Source: Burkholderiaceae bacterium
Lineage (GTDB): Bacteria; Pseudomonadota; Gammaproteobacteria; Burkholderiales; Burkholderiaceae_D
NCBI GenBank assembly: GCA_004298905.1
Contig: SCTK01000006.1
Coordinates: forward strand, 148,467 to 212,466
Length of the DNA stretch: 64,000 bases
Direction: 5' to 3'
Below, piece after piece: positions 1 to 9,520 of this stretch. The translations under genes and the position numbers were made by a program. Positions within the stretch are counted from its first letter, which is position 1. Each line of letters starts with the position of its first letter. The notes under the pieces are model-generated. The model did no database searches, had not been told where the DNA came from, and saw nothing but the letters and a program-made list of their open reading frames with translations.

Positions 1-16
1 CAGTCTATCAAAAAAC

Positions 17-1234
17 TCAGGGCGCTTTCACTTCCGCGTCAAGTTGGCCCTGCGCCAACGTGATCGCAATCGACTGCCCCGGCAGTACCTGTGCGGCCGA
101 TCGCACCACCTGCCCGGCCGCGTCACGCACGATGCTGTAACCGCGCTCCAGCGTGTTGTGTGGATTGAGCAGCGTGAGCAATTGCTGCTGCTGCACCAAT
201 TGAACCTGCCGCTGCGTGAGTTGCCGCGCCATGCTTGCCTGCAACAGTGCGCGCCATTGCCCCAAGCGCTCTTGCTGCCGCTGCAATTGCTGCTGCGGCG
301 TAGGCAAACGACGTTGCAGGTAATCGAGCCGCTGCGCCGCATTCTGCACACCACGGCGTTGCAGACCCTGCAAGCGCTGCGCGAGTTGTTGCAATTGCGC
401 CTGCAAAACCGTGCGTTGCTGGGTGGCCAGTTCGGCCGCCGCCGTGGGCGTGGGTGCGCGCAGGTCGGCAGCAAAATCGGCGAGGGTGAAATCGGTCTCG
501 TGTCCGACCCCGCTCACCACCGGAATCGCGCTTTGCGCAATCGCCCGCGTCAACACCTCGTCATTGAACGCCCACAAATCTTCCAGACTGCCGCCACCGC
601 GCACCAACAGCAGCACATCGCACTCGGCACGCCGGTTGGCGGTTTCCAGGGCACGCAACAACTGCGGCGGCGCCTCCACGCCTTGTACCGGCGACGGGTA
701 GATGAACACCGGGATCTGCGGCGCTCGACGCCACAACGCCGTCAAGACATCCTGCAGCGCCGCTGCCTGCGGCGAACTGATAATGCCGATGGCGCGCGGA
801 TGAGCAGGCAAGACGCGCTTGCGCGCGGCGTCGAACCAGCCTTCTCTGGCCAACTTGTCCTTGCGCGCCAGAAATTGTTCATACAAGCTGCCGCGCCCGG
901 CCTGCCGCAAGACTTCGACATTCAACTGAAATTCTCCGCGCGCCTGATAGAGGCTGACCAGCACGCGCGCTTCCACCGCATCGCCTTCGCGCGGCTGCCA
1001 GTCGAGGCTCTGATTGCGACCGCGAAACATCACCGCCTTCACCTGCGCACCGTCATCCTTGAGGGTGAAATACCAGTGACCACTGGCGGCGCGGGTCAGA
1101 TTGGAAATTTCGCCGGATACCCACAGCAGCGGGAAGCTTCGTTCCAGCAGGCCAGAAACGACGCGGTTCAAATCAGAAATTGTCAGGACAGTGGGCTTGC
1201 CTGCTGTCTCTGAACTGTCAAAAATTGTATTCAT
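17..1234 (-). CDS. xseA: Exodeoxyribonuclease VII large subunit
   Basis: XseA is the large subunit of exonuclease VII, which degrades single-stranded DNA to oligonucleotides together with XseB. The 405-residue protein shows an N-terminal OB-type domain (about residues 15-110), a central catalytic domain with GIISSPQAAAL and the conserved VVSGVGHETDFTLADFAADL stretch, and a long Gln/Arg-rich coiled-coil C-terminus, as in the family. The frame stays open 20 codons upstream to 1294, but family proteins normally begin near MNTIFDS, so the ATG at 1234 is chosen. No xseB is adjacent. The gene is divergent from exbB. Confidence 0.93.
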   Translation of the reverse strand: MNTIFDSSETAGKPTVLTISDLNRVVSGLLERSFPLLWVSGEISNLTRAASGHWYFTLKDDGAQVKAVMFRGRNQSLDWQPREGDAVEARVLVSLYQARGEFQLNVEVLRQAGRGSLYEQFLARKDKLAREGWFDAARKRVLPAHPRAIGIISSPQAAALQDVLTALWRRAPQIPVFIYPSPVQGVEAPPQLLRALETANRRAECDVLLLVRGGGSLEDLWAFNDEVLTRAIAQSAIPVVSGVGHETDFTLADFAADLRAPTPTAAAELATQQRTVLQAQLQQLAQRLQGLQRRGVQNAAQRLDYLQRRLPTPQQQLQRQQERLGQWRALLQASMARQLTQRQVQLVQQQQLLTLLNPHNTLERGYSIVRDAAGQVVRSAAQVLPGQSIAITLAQGQLDAEVKAP

Positions 1235-1564
1235 GCGTGTTTCACACCCGAACCTATCCACAGATGTAGCTATATGGTAATTTTTCTGAAACATGCCGTA
1301 AGGCTTTTACCTACACAACTAAGTTATTGTTTTATATAAATAATTAACACAACCTCAGGAAAAATTCCGGATATTTTGCAGTCTGCGCATGCTGCATGGC
1401 AACATGCGTATCGAACTATGCACAGATTTATCCACAGCACCAGCGGATCGCCGGATCGAGTTGAGCCACAGGCCAAAGCAGGCTACAGTTCGCCTGCACA
1501 TCATCACGTGCAGACGCGCAGAATACGCGCCGGTGCACCCAATTTTTCGACACGAGGCACAATT
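1235..1564. promoter_or_regulatory. xseA/exbB divergent intergenic region with DnaA-box-like sites
   Basis: This 330-nt gap separates two divergent genes and must hold both promoters. It contains an AT-rich core around 1318-1350. Three same-orientation matches to TTATNCACA are visible: CTATCCACA at 1254, CTATGCACA at 1416 and an exact TTATCCACA at 1428. No convincing sigma70 pair or Fur box could be assigned by eye. Any DnaA binding is inference. Confidence 0.35.
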
Positions 1565-2167
1565 TTGTTCAGCATCATTCTAGCCGCAGGCTGGCCGATC
1601 TGGCCTTTGCTGGCCGCTTCCATTCTCGCCCTGGCATTGATTATTGAACGTTCCATGGCGCTGCGCCCGGAAAAAATTCTCCCGGCTACACTGGTCGGCG
1701 AAGTGCTCAACCTGCAACGCCAGAAGCTGATCAATCCCGATATCCTGAAAAAGCTGGAGCAAAACTCTCCACTGGGTCGTGTGCTGGCAGCGGCGTTGCG
1801 CTACGAAAAAGCCAACCGCGATGCGATGAAGGAAGCCGTTGAAGAAGCCGGTCGTGCCGCGACCCATGAACTGGAGCGCTTTCTCACCACGCTGGGCACC
1901 ATCGCTTCGACCGCACCGTTGATGGGGCTGTTCGGCACGGTGATCGGCATGATCGAAATTTTCGGCGCGCAGGGGCCCACGGGCACCAGCCCACAGCAAC
2001 TGGCGCACGGCATCTCGGTCGCGCTGTACAACACAGCCTTTGGCTTGGTGATTGCGATCCCGACCTTGATTGCTTACCGTCATTTCCGCGCCAAGGTGGA
2101 CAGCTTCGTGGTCGAGATGGAGCAGCGCTCAATCCACTTCATCGACAACCTGCATCCCCCTCGCTGA
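1565..2167 (+). CDS. exbB: ExbB/TolQ-family proton channel protein
   Basis: ExbB forms the inner-membrane pentamer that, with ExbD, converts proton motive force into energy for TonB-dependent transport. The protein is 200 residues with a TM at about 9-28 and two more around 115-135 and 155-175. These carry the TolQ/ExbB signature GTIASTAPLMGLFGTVIGMI and the GLVIAIPTLIAY helix. The frame extends 63 codons upstream without any family similarity. The TTG at 1565, about 8 nt after a GAGG ribosome-binding site, gives the normal family length and is preferred. exbD follows after 8 nt. Confidence 0.88.
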   Translation: MFSIILAAGWPIWPLLAASILALALIIERSMALRPEKILPATLVGEVLNLQRQKLINPDILKKLEQNSPLGRVLAAALRYEKANRDAMKEAVEEAGRAATHELERFLTTLGTIASTAPLMGLFGTVIGMIEIFGAQGPTGTSPQQLAHGISVALYNTAFGLVIAIPTLIAYRHFRAKVDSFVVEMEQRSIHFIDNLHPPR

Positions 2168-2175
2168 GCGCTGCC

Positions 2176-2598
2176 ATGAACTTTCGACGCGGGCGCGTAC
2201 GCGAAGAACCGGAAATCAACTTCATTCCGCTGATCGATGTGCTGTTGGTGATCCTGATTTTTCTGATGGTCACCACCAGCTATTCGCGTTTTGCCGAATT
2301 GCACATCACCCTGCCGACCGCCGACGCCAATCAAGCCATCGAACAAAACAATCAGATCCAGATTGCCGTCACGGCCGATGGCCGCTATGCGATCAACGGC
2401 ACCCTGCTGCCGATCGTCGATCCCGACACGCTGGCGCGCGAATTGAAACGCGCCGCGGGCAAGTCCACTGATCCCATCCTGATCATCAACGCTGATGCCG
2501 GTGCCACCCATCAATCGGTAATCACCGTGCTGGAAGCCGCGCGCATTGCGCAATACGGCCGTATCACCTTCGCCACACAGACACGCAGCGGCCGCTGA
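2176..2598 (+). CDS. exbD: ExbD/TolR-family biopolymer transport protein
   Basis: ExbD is the partner of ExbB in the proton-driven motor. The 140-residue protein has one N-terminal TM segment preceded by the signature INFIPLIDVLLVILIF. Asp21 sits at the position of the proton-carrying aspartate of the family. The rest is the periplasmic domain. It lies 8 nt after exbB and 3 nt before lpxK, so the three are probably one transcript. No tonB is in this operon. Confidence 0.9.
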   Translation: MNFRRGRVREEPEINFIPLIDVLLVILIFLMVTTSYSRFAELHITLPTADANQAIEQNNQIQIAVTADGRYAINGTLLPIVDPDTLARELKRAAGKSTDPILIINADAGATHQSVITVLEAARIAQYGRITFATQTRSGR

Positions 2599-2601
2599 AC
2601 A

Positions 2602-3651
2602 ATGGCGGCCTCCAGCCTGCACGCACGTATCAACAACCTTTGGCAGCGGCGTGGTTTCGCAGCCATTCTGCTCACTCCTATTTCACTTGTGTTTTTCCTG
2701 CTCTGGCTGGGGCGCCAATGTCTTCGGCGCTGCGGTGTGTTGCGCACCGAAACCTTGCCGGTGCCCGTGATCGTGGTCGGCAATCTGGTGGCCGGCGGCA
2801 GCGGCAAAACACCCCTCGTGCTGTGGCTGTTTGACGCGCTGCGCGCAGCGGGCTGGCAGCCCGGCATCATTGCGCGCGGTTATGGCGGCAGCGGCAGCCG
2901 CGACGGTCTACTGGTCGATGCGCAGACACCCGCAGCACAAGGCGGCGACGAACCCTGCCTGCTGGCCCAGCACACCAGTCAGCCGGTTTCCATCGGACGT
3001 GATCGCGTGCAGGCCGCGCGCCGCTTGTTGCAGCACCTGCCCCAGTGCGACGTGCTGATCAGCGACGATGGCTTGCAACATCTGCGGCTGCCGCGCCAAT
3101 TTGAAATCGCTGTGTTCGATACGCGCGGCGCGGGCAATGGCTGGTTGCTCCCGGCGGGCCCGCTGCGCGAGCCGCTGCGGCGGGTGCAGCAACTCGATGC
3201 ACTGGTGTGCAATGGCTGCGACAGCGACGACATCGCCAGTCTGCGCGGCCTATCCTTGCCACCTCAGCTTCGCATGGAGCTGCGCATGCAGGACGCCTGG
3301 CAATTGATCGACCCCAGCCGGCATCGTCCGCTGTCAAGCTTTGCAGATCAACAGGTACTGGCCGCCGCGGGTATCGGTGACCCCAGCCGCTTTTTTGCCA
3401 TGCTGGCCGCGCAGGGGGTGCAGTGCGCCACCCTGCCCTTACCCGACCACTATGCCTATGTCGACAATCCCTTCGCCGACCACACGGAAGAAATCATCCT
3501 GATCACAGAAAAGGATGCGGTAAAATGCCGCGCAGGCCATACAATGGCGCACGACGCCCGCATTTGGGTGGTGCCCGTGCGTGCAGAGTTGCACGCTGCA
3601 AAACAGCTCAGCCTGATTTCCATGCTGATGAAGAAACTGAACTCTGACTGA
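2602..3651 (+). CDS. lpxK: Tetraacyldisaccharide 4'-kinase
   Basis: LpxK phosphorylates the 4' position of the tetraacyl-disaccharide 1-phosphate precursor in lipid A synthesis, at the cytoplasmic face of the inner membrane. The 349-residue protein has an N-terminal membrane anchor (about 20-38) followed by [11 protein letters not shown] (60-70), the family P-loop. Further conserved parts are [14 protein letters not shown] and, near the C-terminus, ITEKDAVKC. It follows exbD by 3 nt and precedes a Trm112-like gene and kdsB, an order common in betaproteobacteria. Confidence 0.95.
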   Translation: MAASSLHARINNLWQRRGFAAILLTPISLVFFLLWLGRQCLRRCGVLRTETLPVPVIVVGNLVAGGSGKTPLVLWLFDALRAAGWQPGIIARGYGGSGSRDGLLVDAQTPAAQGGDEPCLLAQHTSQPVSIGRDRVQAARRLLQHLPQCDVLISDDGLQHLRLPRQFEIAVFDTRGAGNGWLLPAGPLREPLRRVQQLDALVCNGCDSDDIASLRGLSLPPQLRMELRMQDAWQLIDPSRHRPLSSFADQQVLAAAGIGDPSRFFAMLAAQGVQCATLPLPDHYAYVDNPFADHTEEIILITEKDAVKCRAGHTMAHDARIWVVPVRAELHAAKQLSLISMLMKKLNSD

Positions 3652-3662
3652 ACCCCGCTCGC

Positions 3663-3842
3663 ATGGACGCTCGTCTGCTAGACATCCTGGTGTGCCCGCT
3701 GTGCAAAGGCGCATTGCAATACGACAAACCAGCACAAGAGCTGATCTGCCCGCACGATCAATTGGCGTTCCCGATCCGCGACGGCATCCCCGTCATGCTC
3801 GAAGACCAGGCGCGGCCGCTGGAAGCCGAGAAGAAAGGATAG
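3663..3842 (+). CDS. Trm112-family small zinc-ribbon protein (YcaR-like)
   Basis: This 59-residue protein starts [18 protein letters not shown] and matches the Trm112/YcaR family, commonly found between lpxK and kdsB in Gram-negatives. It has a CPLC pair (residues 11 and 14) and a single later Cys in ICPHD (29), so the fourth zinc ligand of a classical ribbon is missing or replaced, as in many bacterial members. The bacterial role is not established; eukaryotic and archaeal Trm112 activate methyltransferases. The start lies 11 nt after the lpxK stop and kdsB begins 7 nt after it. Confidence 0.85.
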   Translation: MDARLLDILVCPLCKGALQYDKPAQELICPHDQLAFPIRDGIPVMLEDQARPLEAEKKG

Positions 3843-3849
3843 CGCCACC

Positions 3850-4632
3850 ATGTCCCTCGACCTCGCGTTCACCGTCATCATCCCGGCGCGCTATGCGTCC
3901 ACCCGTCTGCCAGGCAAGCCCTTGATCGACCTGGCCGGACTGCCGATGGTGGTACGCGTGGCGCAGCAAGCGCAACGCAGTGGCGCACAGCGTGTGGTCA
4001 TCGCCACCGACGATGAGCGCATCGCCGCTGCTGCGACCGGACACGACATCGCCCATGTGATGACGCGCAGCGATCACGCCACCGGCACCGACCGTCTTGC
4101 CGAAGCCGTGCAATTGCTGGACCTCGCGCCCGACGCCCTGGTGGTGAATGTGCAAGGTGACGAACCGTTGATCGACCCGAACCTGATCCGTGCTGTCGCC
4201 CAGCAATTGCAGGACGATCCCGATGCCGCCATCGCCACTGCGGCCCATCCGTTGACCGCCGCCAATCAATTTTTCAACCCCAATGTCGTCAAGGTGGCGC
4301 TGAATGCGCACCAGCGCGCACTGTATTTTTCGCGCGCGCCGATCCCCTGGGCGCGCGACGAGCTGGCCGGACATGAGGAAATGCTGCATGGCGATCTGCC
4401 CGCAGGCCTGCCCGCGCTGCGCCACATCGGCATTTACGCCTATCGCACCAGTTTCCTGCGCACCTACCCGCGCCTGGCCGCCTGCCCTCTGGAACGGTTC
4501 GAAGCGCTGGAACAGCTGCGCGCGCTCTGGCATGGCTATGGCATCAGCGTCCTGGTCACCGATACCGAACCTCCCGGCAGCGTCGATACCCCAGAAGATA
4601 TTGCGACGATTCTGAAACACCTGACGAGCTAG
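3850..4632 (+). CDS. kdsB: 3-deoxy-manno-octulosonate cytidylyltransferase
   Basis: KdsB activates KDO as CMP-KDO for transfer onto lipid A. The 260-residue protein carries the family N-terminal motif [15 protein letters not shown], followed by VIATDDERI, the [10 protein letters not shown] loop that binds substrate and metal, and YFSRAPIPW. The C-terminal SVDTPEDI also fits. It sits in the lipopolysaccharide run exbD-lpxK-Trm112-like-kdsB and is followed by adk after 49 nt. Confidence 0.96.
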   Translation: MSLDLAFTVIIPARYASTRLPGKPLIDLAGLPMVVRVAQQAQRSGAQRVVIATDDERIAAAATGHDIAHVMTRSDHATGTDRLAEAVQLLDLAPDALVVNVQGDEPLIDPNLIRAVAQQLQDDPDAAIATAAHPLTAANQFFNPNVVKVALNAHQRALYFSRAPIPWARDELAGHEEMLHGDLPAGLPALRHIGIYAYRTSFLRTYPRLAACPLERFEALEQLRALWHGYGISVLVTDTEPPGSVDTPEDIATILKHLTS

Positions 4633-4663
4633 CACCGGCGAGTGCCTCTTATCTATTTAATAA

Positions 4664-5335
<672 letters not shown>

Positions 5336-5341
5336 TAAATT

Positions 5342-5581
5342 GTGAAAAGGTCTGCCCTCATCGTCGGAGCTATAGCTGCTGCCGTACTGGCAGCGGCAGC
5401 ATGGCTATTCGTCGTTACATTGCGGTTCTTCTTGGGCGATCAATATGCCCCGTTCCAGTTTATGGGGGTGTACGAAGGTGGCCTGTTTGATGGCGGTATC
5501 GGCATTTTTATCCCTGCGGCGATACTCTTCGCGTTGGGAGTCTTCCTTGCTAAATTCGCCAGAAATCTTTGGATTGACTGA
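5342..5581 (+). CDS. Small two-helix membrane protein, unknown
   Basis: A 79-residue frame begins with GTG 6 nt after the adk stop. It has two hydrophobic segments, about residues 5-30 and 50-72, joined by a short polar loop (GDQYAPFQFMGVYEGGLFDGG), and ends in FARNLWID. I do not recognise a family. The close spacing suggests co-transcription with adk. The start is uncertain because no ATG or strong ribosome-binding site is present. Confidence 0.5.
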   Translation: MKRSALIVGAIAAAVLAAAAWLFVVTLRFFLGDQYAPFQFMGVYEGGLFDGGIGIFIPAAILFALGVFLAKFARNLWID

Positions 5582-5641
5582 AATAAATAGAGAGGCCGTA
5601 TAGGCCGTCATTCTTTTGATGCATCTGCTCAAAAAGCTGAG

Positions 5642-7186
5642 TTACTGCCTCTTAAAGTCCTGCGGCCGAAATCCCAGCACCGCCAGCGTTGCAAAATACA
5701 CCAACCCACTCGCGCCAATCACGCCAATCAACACACCAATTCGCAGCATTGGCTGGTGCCGCAATTCCAGCCAATCGATGCGACTGTTCAGCCACCAGAG
5801 ACATAGGCCCATCAGCGTCAACCCGACCAGCAGCTTGCAAAGAAATTCCCACCATTGCGGTTGTGGTTGATAGGCACCCGCACGACGCAGCCCCCAGTAA
5901 AGCAAGGCCGCATTCAACAATGCCGCGAGTCCAATCGACAGCGCCAGCCCGGCGTGTTTGAGATAGGGCACAAAGAGCAGATTCATCAACTGCGTGGCAC
6001 ACAATACCAGCAGGGCAATCTTCATGGGCGTTTTCACATCCTGCCGCGCATAGAAACCGGGCGCGAGAATCTTGATCATCACCAGGCCCAGCAGGCCGAC
6101 ACCGTAAGCGATAACGGCGTGCTGGGTCATTTGCACATCGTGCGCATCAAAACGGCCGTAGTGAAACAATGTTGCGGTCAGGCCTTGCGCCAGCAGGCAC
6201 AGACCCAGTGCTGCGGGCAAGGCGAGCAGAAAGGTCAGGCGCAGGCCCCAGTCCAACATCTGACTGTATTGCGCGCGATCGCCTTCGGCATTCGCCTTGG
6301 ACAACATGGGAATCAAGACGGTGCCCAGCGCCACGCCCAGCATGGCGGTGGGAAACTCCATCAGGCGGTCGGCATAGGACAGCCAGGAGACCGCGCCCGC
6401 GCCCTGCCAGGAAGCGATCTGGGTGTTGATGATCAAGCTGATCTGCGCCACCGACACCGACAGCGTGGCGGGCAACATCAATTTCAGAATTTTCCGCACG
6501 TCGGGATCGGCATACGCCGCTTTCAAATTCCATTTGAGGTGCGGCAACATGCCGATGCGGCGCAGTGCGGGTACCTGAATCGCCAGTTGCGCCACGCCGC
6601 CCACAATTACCGCCACCGCCAGCGCCAGCACCGGTGGGTGCATGTACGGCGCAAGGAATAGCGCACAAACGATAAAAGCCAGATTGAGCAGCACGGGGGT
6701 GAAAGCGGGTAGCTTGAAATTGCGCCAGGTATTGAGAATGCCCGCCGACAGCGATACCAGCGAGATCAGCAGGATGTAGGGAAACATCCAGCGCGTCATT
6801 TGCACGGTCAGGTCAAAGGCGTTGGCGGATTGCTTGAGTCCGGCCGCCATCATCGCCACCAGCAGCGGCGCGGCGACGATGCCCAGGACAGTGATGGCGA
6901 TCAGCGCCCACATCAAGACGGTGGCGACATCGTCCACCAGCGTTTTGGTCGCCGCCTCGCCGCGCTGCGCCTTGCTGTAGCCCAATACCGGCACGAAGGC
7001 CTGAGCAAACGCCCCTTCGGCAAACAAGCGGCGCAGCAAATTGGGCAAACGGAAGGCAACAAAGAAGGCGTCGGTCTCGGCGCTGGCGCCAAAGCCCCGC
7101 GCGACGAGGGTTTCGCGCATCAAGCCAGTAATTCGGGAGAGCAGCGTCATGCCGCTGACGGCGGCGGCAGCTTTAAGCAAGTTCAT
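5642..7186 (-). CDS. murJ: Lipid II flippase MurJ
   Basis: MurJ flips lipid II across the inner membrane for peptidoglycan synthesis. The 514-residue polytopic protein begins MNLLKAAAAVSGMTLLSRITGLMRE, the classical MviN N-terminus, with DAFFVAFRLPNLLRRLFAEGAFAQAF following. It has about 13-14 hydrophobic helices, fitting the MOP exporter superfamily. It is transcribed away from rpsT, a common betaproteobacterial arrangement. Confidence 0.96.
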   Translation of the reverse strand: MNLLKAAAAVSGMTLLSRITGLMRETLVARGFGASAETDAFFVAFRLPNLLRRLFAEGAFAQAFVPVLGYSKAQRGEAATKTLVDDVATVLMWALIAITVLGIVAAPLLVAMMAAGLKQSANAFDLTVQMTRWMFPYILLISLVSLSAGILNTWRNFKLPAFTPVLLNLAFIVCALFLAPYMHPPVLALAVAVIVGGVAQLAIQVPALRRIGMLPHLKWNLKAAYADPDVRKILKLMLPATLSVSVAQISLIINTQIASWQGAGAVSWLSYADRLMEFPTAMLGVALGTVLIPMLSKANAEGDRAQYSQMLDWGLRLTFLLALPAALGLCLLAQGLTATLFHYGRFDAHDVQMTQHAVIAYGVGLLGLVMIKILAPGFYARQDVKTPMKIALLVLCATQLMNLLFVPYLKHAGLALSIGLAALLNAALLYWGLRRAGAYQPQPQWWEFLCKLLVGLTLMGLCLWWLNSRIDWLELRHQPMLRIGVLIGVIGASGLVYFATLAVLGFRPQDFKRQ

Positions 7187-7229
7187 TGATTTTTATCGGT
7201 TTTAAAGGGATGGGGGTGGGTGGCAGATG

Positions 7230-7258
7230 TTGCCATGAATACCAAATAAGGGTATAGT
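7230..7258 (+). promoter_or_regulatory. Sigma70-type promoter of rpsT
   Basis: A TTGCCA hexamer (7230-7235) and a TATAGT hexamer (7253-7258) are separated by exactly 17 nt. This close match to the -35/-10 consensus lies about 75 nt upstream of the rpsT start. Confidence 0.7.
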
Positions 7259-7334
7259 GCGCGGCTTCTCACGGTTATCCACGCCTCGCTGTACCGCCTG
7301 CGGGGCCAGTATATAAAGATTCACGGAAAGAATT

Positions 7335-7598
7335 ATGGCAAATACCACTCAAGCACGTAAACGCGCTCGCCAGGCTGTGGCGCAAAATGCGCACAACTCC
7401 AGCCTGCGTTCGACGCTGCGCACGGCCATCAAATCGGCCCGCAAAGCCATCGCCGCCGGCAACAAGGCAGCAGCAGCCGATGTGTGCCGTCAAGCTACCA
7501 GCACAATCGACCGCATCGCCGACAAAAAAATCATTCACAAAAACAAGGCTGCGCGCCACAAGAGCCAACTGGCTGCTGCGCTGAAAGCCTTGGCCTGA
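7335..7598 (+). CDS. rpsT: 30S ribosomal protein S20
   Basis: S20 is a primary 16S rRNA-binding protein of the small subunit. The 87-residue basic protein starts [18 protein letters not shown], followed by [17 protein letters not shown] and the C-terminal [20 protein letters not shown], all typical. The GGAAAGAATT stretch before the ATG provides the ribosome-binding site. A strong promoter lies upstream and an intrinsic terminator downstream, so it is a monocistronic unit. Confidence 0.97.
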   Translation: MANTTQARKRARQAVAQNAHNSSLRSTLRTAIKSARKAIAAGNKAAAADVCRQATSTIDRIADKKIIHKNKAARHKSQLAAALKALA

Positions 7599-7638
7599 GA
7601 GCCTCACGGCCTGCCTGTCTGCAGGCTGCAATAAAAAA

Positions 7639-7661
7639 GCCGACCCTGTGTCGGCTTTTTT
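7639..7661 (+). terminator. Intrinsic terminator after rpsT
   Basis: A perfect 6-bp stem GCCGAC/GTCGGC with a CCTGT loop is followed by six T and preceded by six A, which makes it potentially bidirectional. It could also serve the convergent minus-strand gene that ends at 7688. Confidence 0.9.
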
Positions 7662-7687
7662 GTTGGCGCTCCACACGCGACCGCCCT

Positions 7688-8002
7688 CTATTTTTTTACC
7701 GGCGGCTCCGGCAAAACACAGGCTTCCGCAACTTGCAATTCATTGTCCCTGGCAAAACTCATCAGGAACTTGTACGCAGCCGGTTCGATTTGTTCCAGCT
7801 TGCTGCTGACCACCACGCACTTGAGCCGGTTGATCATGATCGGGCGTACGTAGGCTGAGTAATAGAGATGTGCATCCCGCGTATTGGGCGGGCGAAAACA
7901 GGACATGACCCCGCACAAACGCTCGGCCCAGTCGCTGGGCCGAAAGGTGCTGCCATCCAGCGTCACACCCTGGATAAAGAATTCCTGCGTTTTATCAGAC
8001 AT
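7688..8002 (-). CDS. DUF3579 family protein
   Basis: This 104-residue protein matches the DUF3579 family found in betaproteobacteria, with QEFFIQGVTLDGSTFRPSDWAERL, VMSCFRP and the central YVRPIMINRLKCVVV. Its function is unknown. The frame is open 28 codons further upstream, but that part has no family character, so the ATG at 8002 (MSDKTQEFF) is taken. It converges on rpsT across the shared terminator. Confidence 0.85.
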   Translation of the reverse strand: MSDKTQEFFIQGVTLDGSTFRPSDWAERLCGVMSCFRPPNTRDAHLYYSAYVRPIMINRLKCVVVSSKLEQIEPAAYKFLMSFARDNELQVAEACVLPEPPVKK

Positions 8003-8344
8003 AAGGCTGAATATCGGCCTGGCGGGTGGAGTGTTGAGTTTCCATTCGTACATGGCGCAGCATCTGGTGGTTGTAGCACAGGCCACGCCGCAATGACTGA
8101 TATGTATTATATCTTATATAAGACTTGATCCATGTTTTTCTGAATACCGAGGAAAAGGCGCTGCAATATCAAAGGCTTGGCCGCCGAGTCATGCCATGAA
8201 AAGCGCGGCAAAACTCGCCTTTTACAGCCAAATCGCTTATGATTGCTGCTTTGCGGCGACCTCGGTCGCCGCCTTTGTTTTGGTTGTCTCGCATCGCCGA
8301 TCACAGCCCAAGCCGTCGAATCGAATTCAGACCTCAGGACGACC
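8003..8344. promoter_or_regulatory. Leader region of argD with GC-rich hairpin
   Basis: The 342-nt gap holds the divergent promoters for the DUF3579 gene and argD. On the plus strand a perfect 8-bp stem, GCGGCGAC (8253-8260) and GTCGCCGC (8265-8272), is followed by CTTTGTTTT. This looks like an intrinsic terminator about 70 nt before the argD start and may attenuate the arginine operon. No ARG box was identified by eye. Confidence 0.45.
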
Positions 8345-9514
8345 ATGTCGCATGTCATGAACACCTATAGCCGTTTGCCCGTGACCTTCAGTCATGGGCA
8401 GGGATGCTGGCTGTGGGATGAGGCAGGCAAGAAATATCTGGACGGCCTGTCCGGCATCGCCGTCAACACGCTGGGGCATAACCACCCACGTCTGGTGGCG
8501 GCAGTGCAGCATCAACTGACGCAACTGATCCACACCTCGAATCTGTATGGCATCCGCTTGCAGGAACAGCTGGCCGACCGGCTGGTAGCGCTGTCCGGTA
8601 TGACCAATGCCTTCTTTTGCAACTCCGGCCTGGAAGCCAACGAAGCGGCGATCAAGATCGCACGCAAGTACGGCCACGACAAAGGCATCGACCTGCCGGA
8701 AATCGTCGTCTATGAAAAAGCTTTCCACGGCCGTTCGCTGGCGACACTGTCCGCCACCGGGAACGACAAGGTGCAAAAAGGATTCGAACCGCTGGTGCCA
8801 GGCTTTGTGCGCGTGCCGTTGAACGACATCGCCGCGCTGGAACAGATCGCCGCGCAGCGACCCAACGTCGTCGCCGTGTTCCTCGAAGCGATTCAGGGCG
8901 AAGGCGGCATCAATACAGCGCGCAGCGAATACCTGCAAGCCGTGCGCGCGCTGTGCGATGCACGCGGCTGGCTGTTGATGATCGACGAAGTGCAATGCGG
9001 CACCGGCCGCACCGGTAAATGGTTCGCCCACCAATGGGCCGATATCAAACCGGATGTGATGCCGCTGGCCAAGGGTCTGGCTTCCGGCGTGCCGATCGGC
9101 GCGGTGCTGGCGCATGGCGCGGCTGCACAGGTGTTTCAGCCGGGCAATCACGGCACGACTTTCGGCGGCAATCCGCTGGCATGCCGAGCAGCACTGGAAA
9201 CGCTGCAAATTCTGGAAGACGACAATCTTCTCGCGCATGCCGAACAACTCGGCCAGCGCATCCGCGACAACTTCGCGGCGCAATTGAACGGCGTCGGCAG
9301 CATTACTGAAATTCGCGGTCAAGGACTGATGATCGGCATTGAGCTGGATCGGCCCTGCGCCGAACTGGTCAAGCTTGCACTGGCAGAAGGCTTGCTGATC
9401 AATGTCACGCAAGAGCGTGTGATCCGCCTGTTGCCGGCGTTGGTGATGTCCAATGAGGAAGCGGATGAGCTCGTCAACCGTCTCGTGCCCCTGATCAAGC
9501 AATTTCTTGGATGA
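8345..9514 (+). CDS. argD: Acetylornithine aminotransferase
   Basis: ArgD is a PLP-dependent class III aminotransferase that makes N-acetylornithine in arginine synthesis. The 389-residue protein has HNHPRLVAAVQHQL, FCNSGLEANEAAIKIARKY, the cofactor-binding DEVQCGTGRTGKWF and the Schiff-base lysine in LAKGLASGVPIG (about K243). The frame runs 34 codons further upstream, but the ATG at 8345 has an AGGA ribosome-binding site and gives family length. argF follows after 6 nt, so it belongs to an arg operon. Confidence 0.94.
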   Translation: MSHVMNTYSRLPVTFSHGQGCWLWDEAGKKYLDGLSGIAVNTLGHNHPRLVAAVQHQLTQLIHTSNLYGIRLQEQLADRLVALSGMTNAFFCNSGLEANEAAIKIARKYGHDKGIDLPEIVVYEKAFHGRSLATLSATGNDKVQKGFEPLVPGFVRVPLNDIAALEQIAAQRPNVVAVFLEAIQGEGGINTARSEYLQAVRALCDARGWLLMIDEVQCGTGRTGKWFAHQWADIKPDVMPLAKGLASGVPIGAVLAHGAAAQVFQPGNHGTTFGGNPLACRAALETLQILEDDNLLAHAEQLGQRIRDNFAAQLNGVGSITEIRGQGLMIGIELDRPCAELVKLALAEGLLINVTQERVIRLLPALVMSNEEADELVNRLVPLIKQFLG

Positions 9515-9520
9515 TCTGAC

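Noticed and set aside
44..1213. A 389-codon open frame on the plus strand opposite xseA
   Set aside because: Low-complexity Arg/Leu/Gln-rich translation mirroring the xseA codons; no family features and no ribosome-binding site.
1318..1355. Fur box upstream of exbB
   Set aside because: The AT-rich sequence does not match the 19-bp Fur consensus well enough to claim it.
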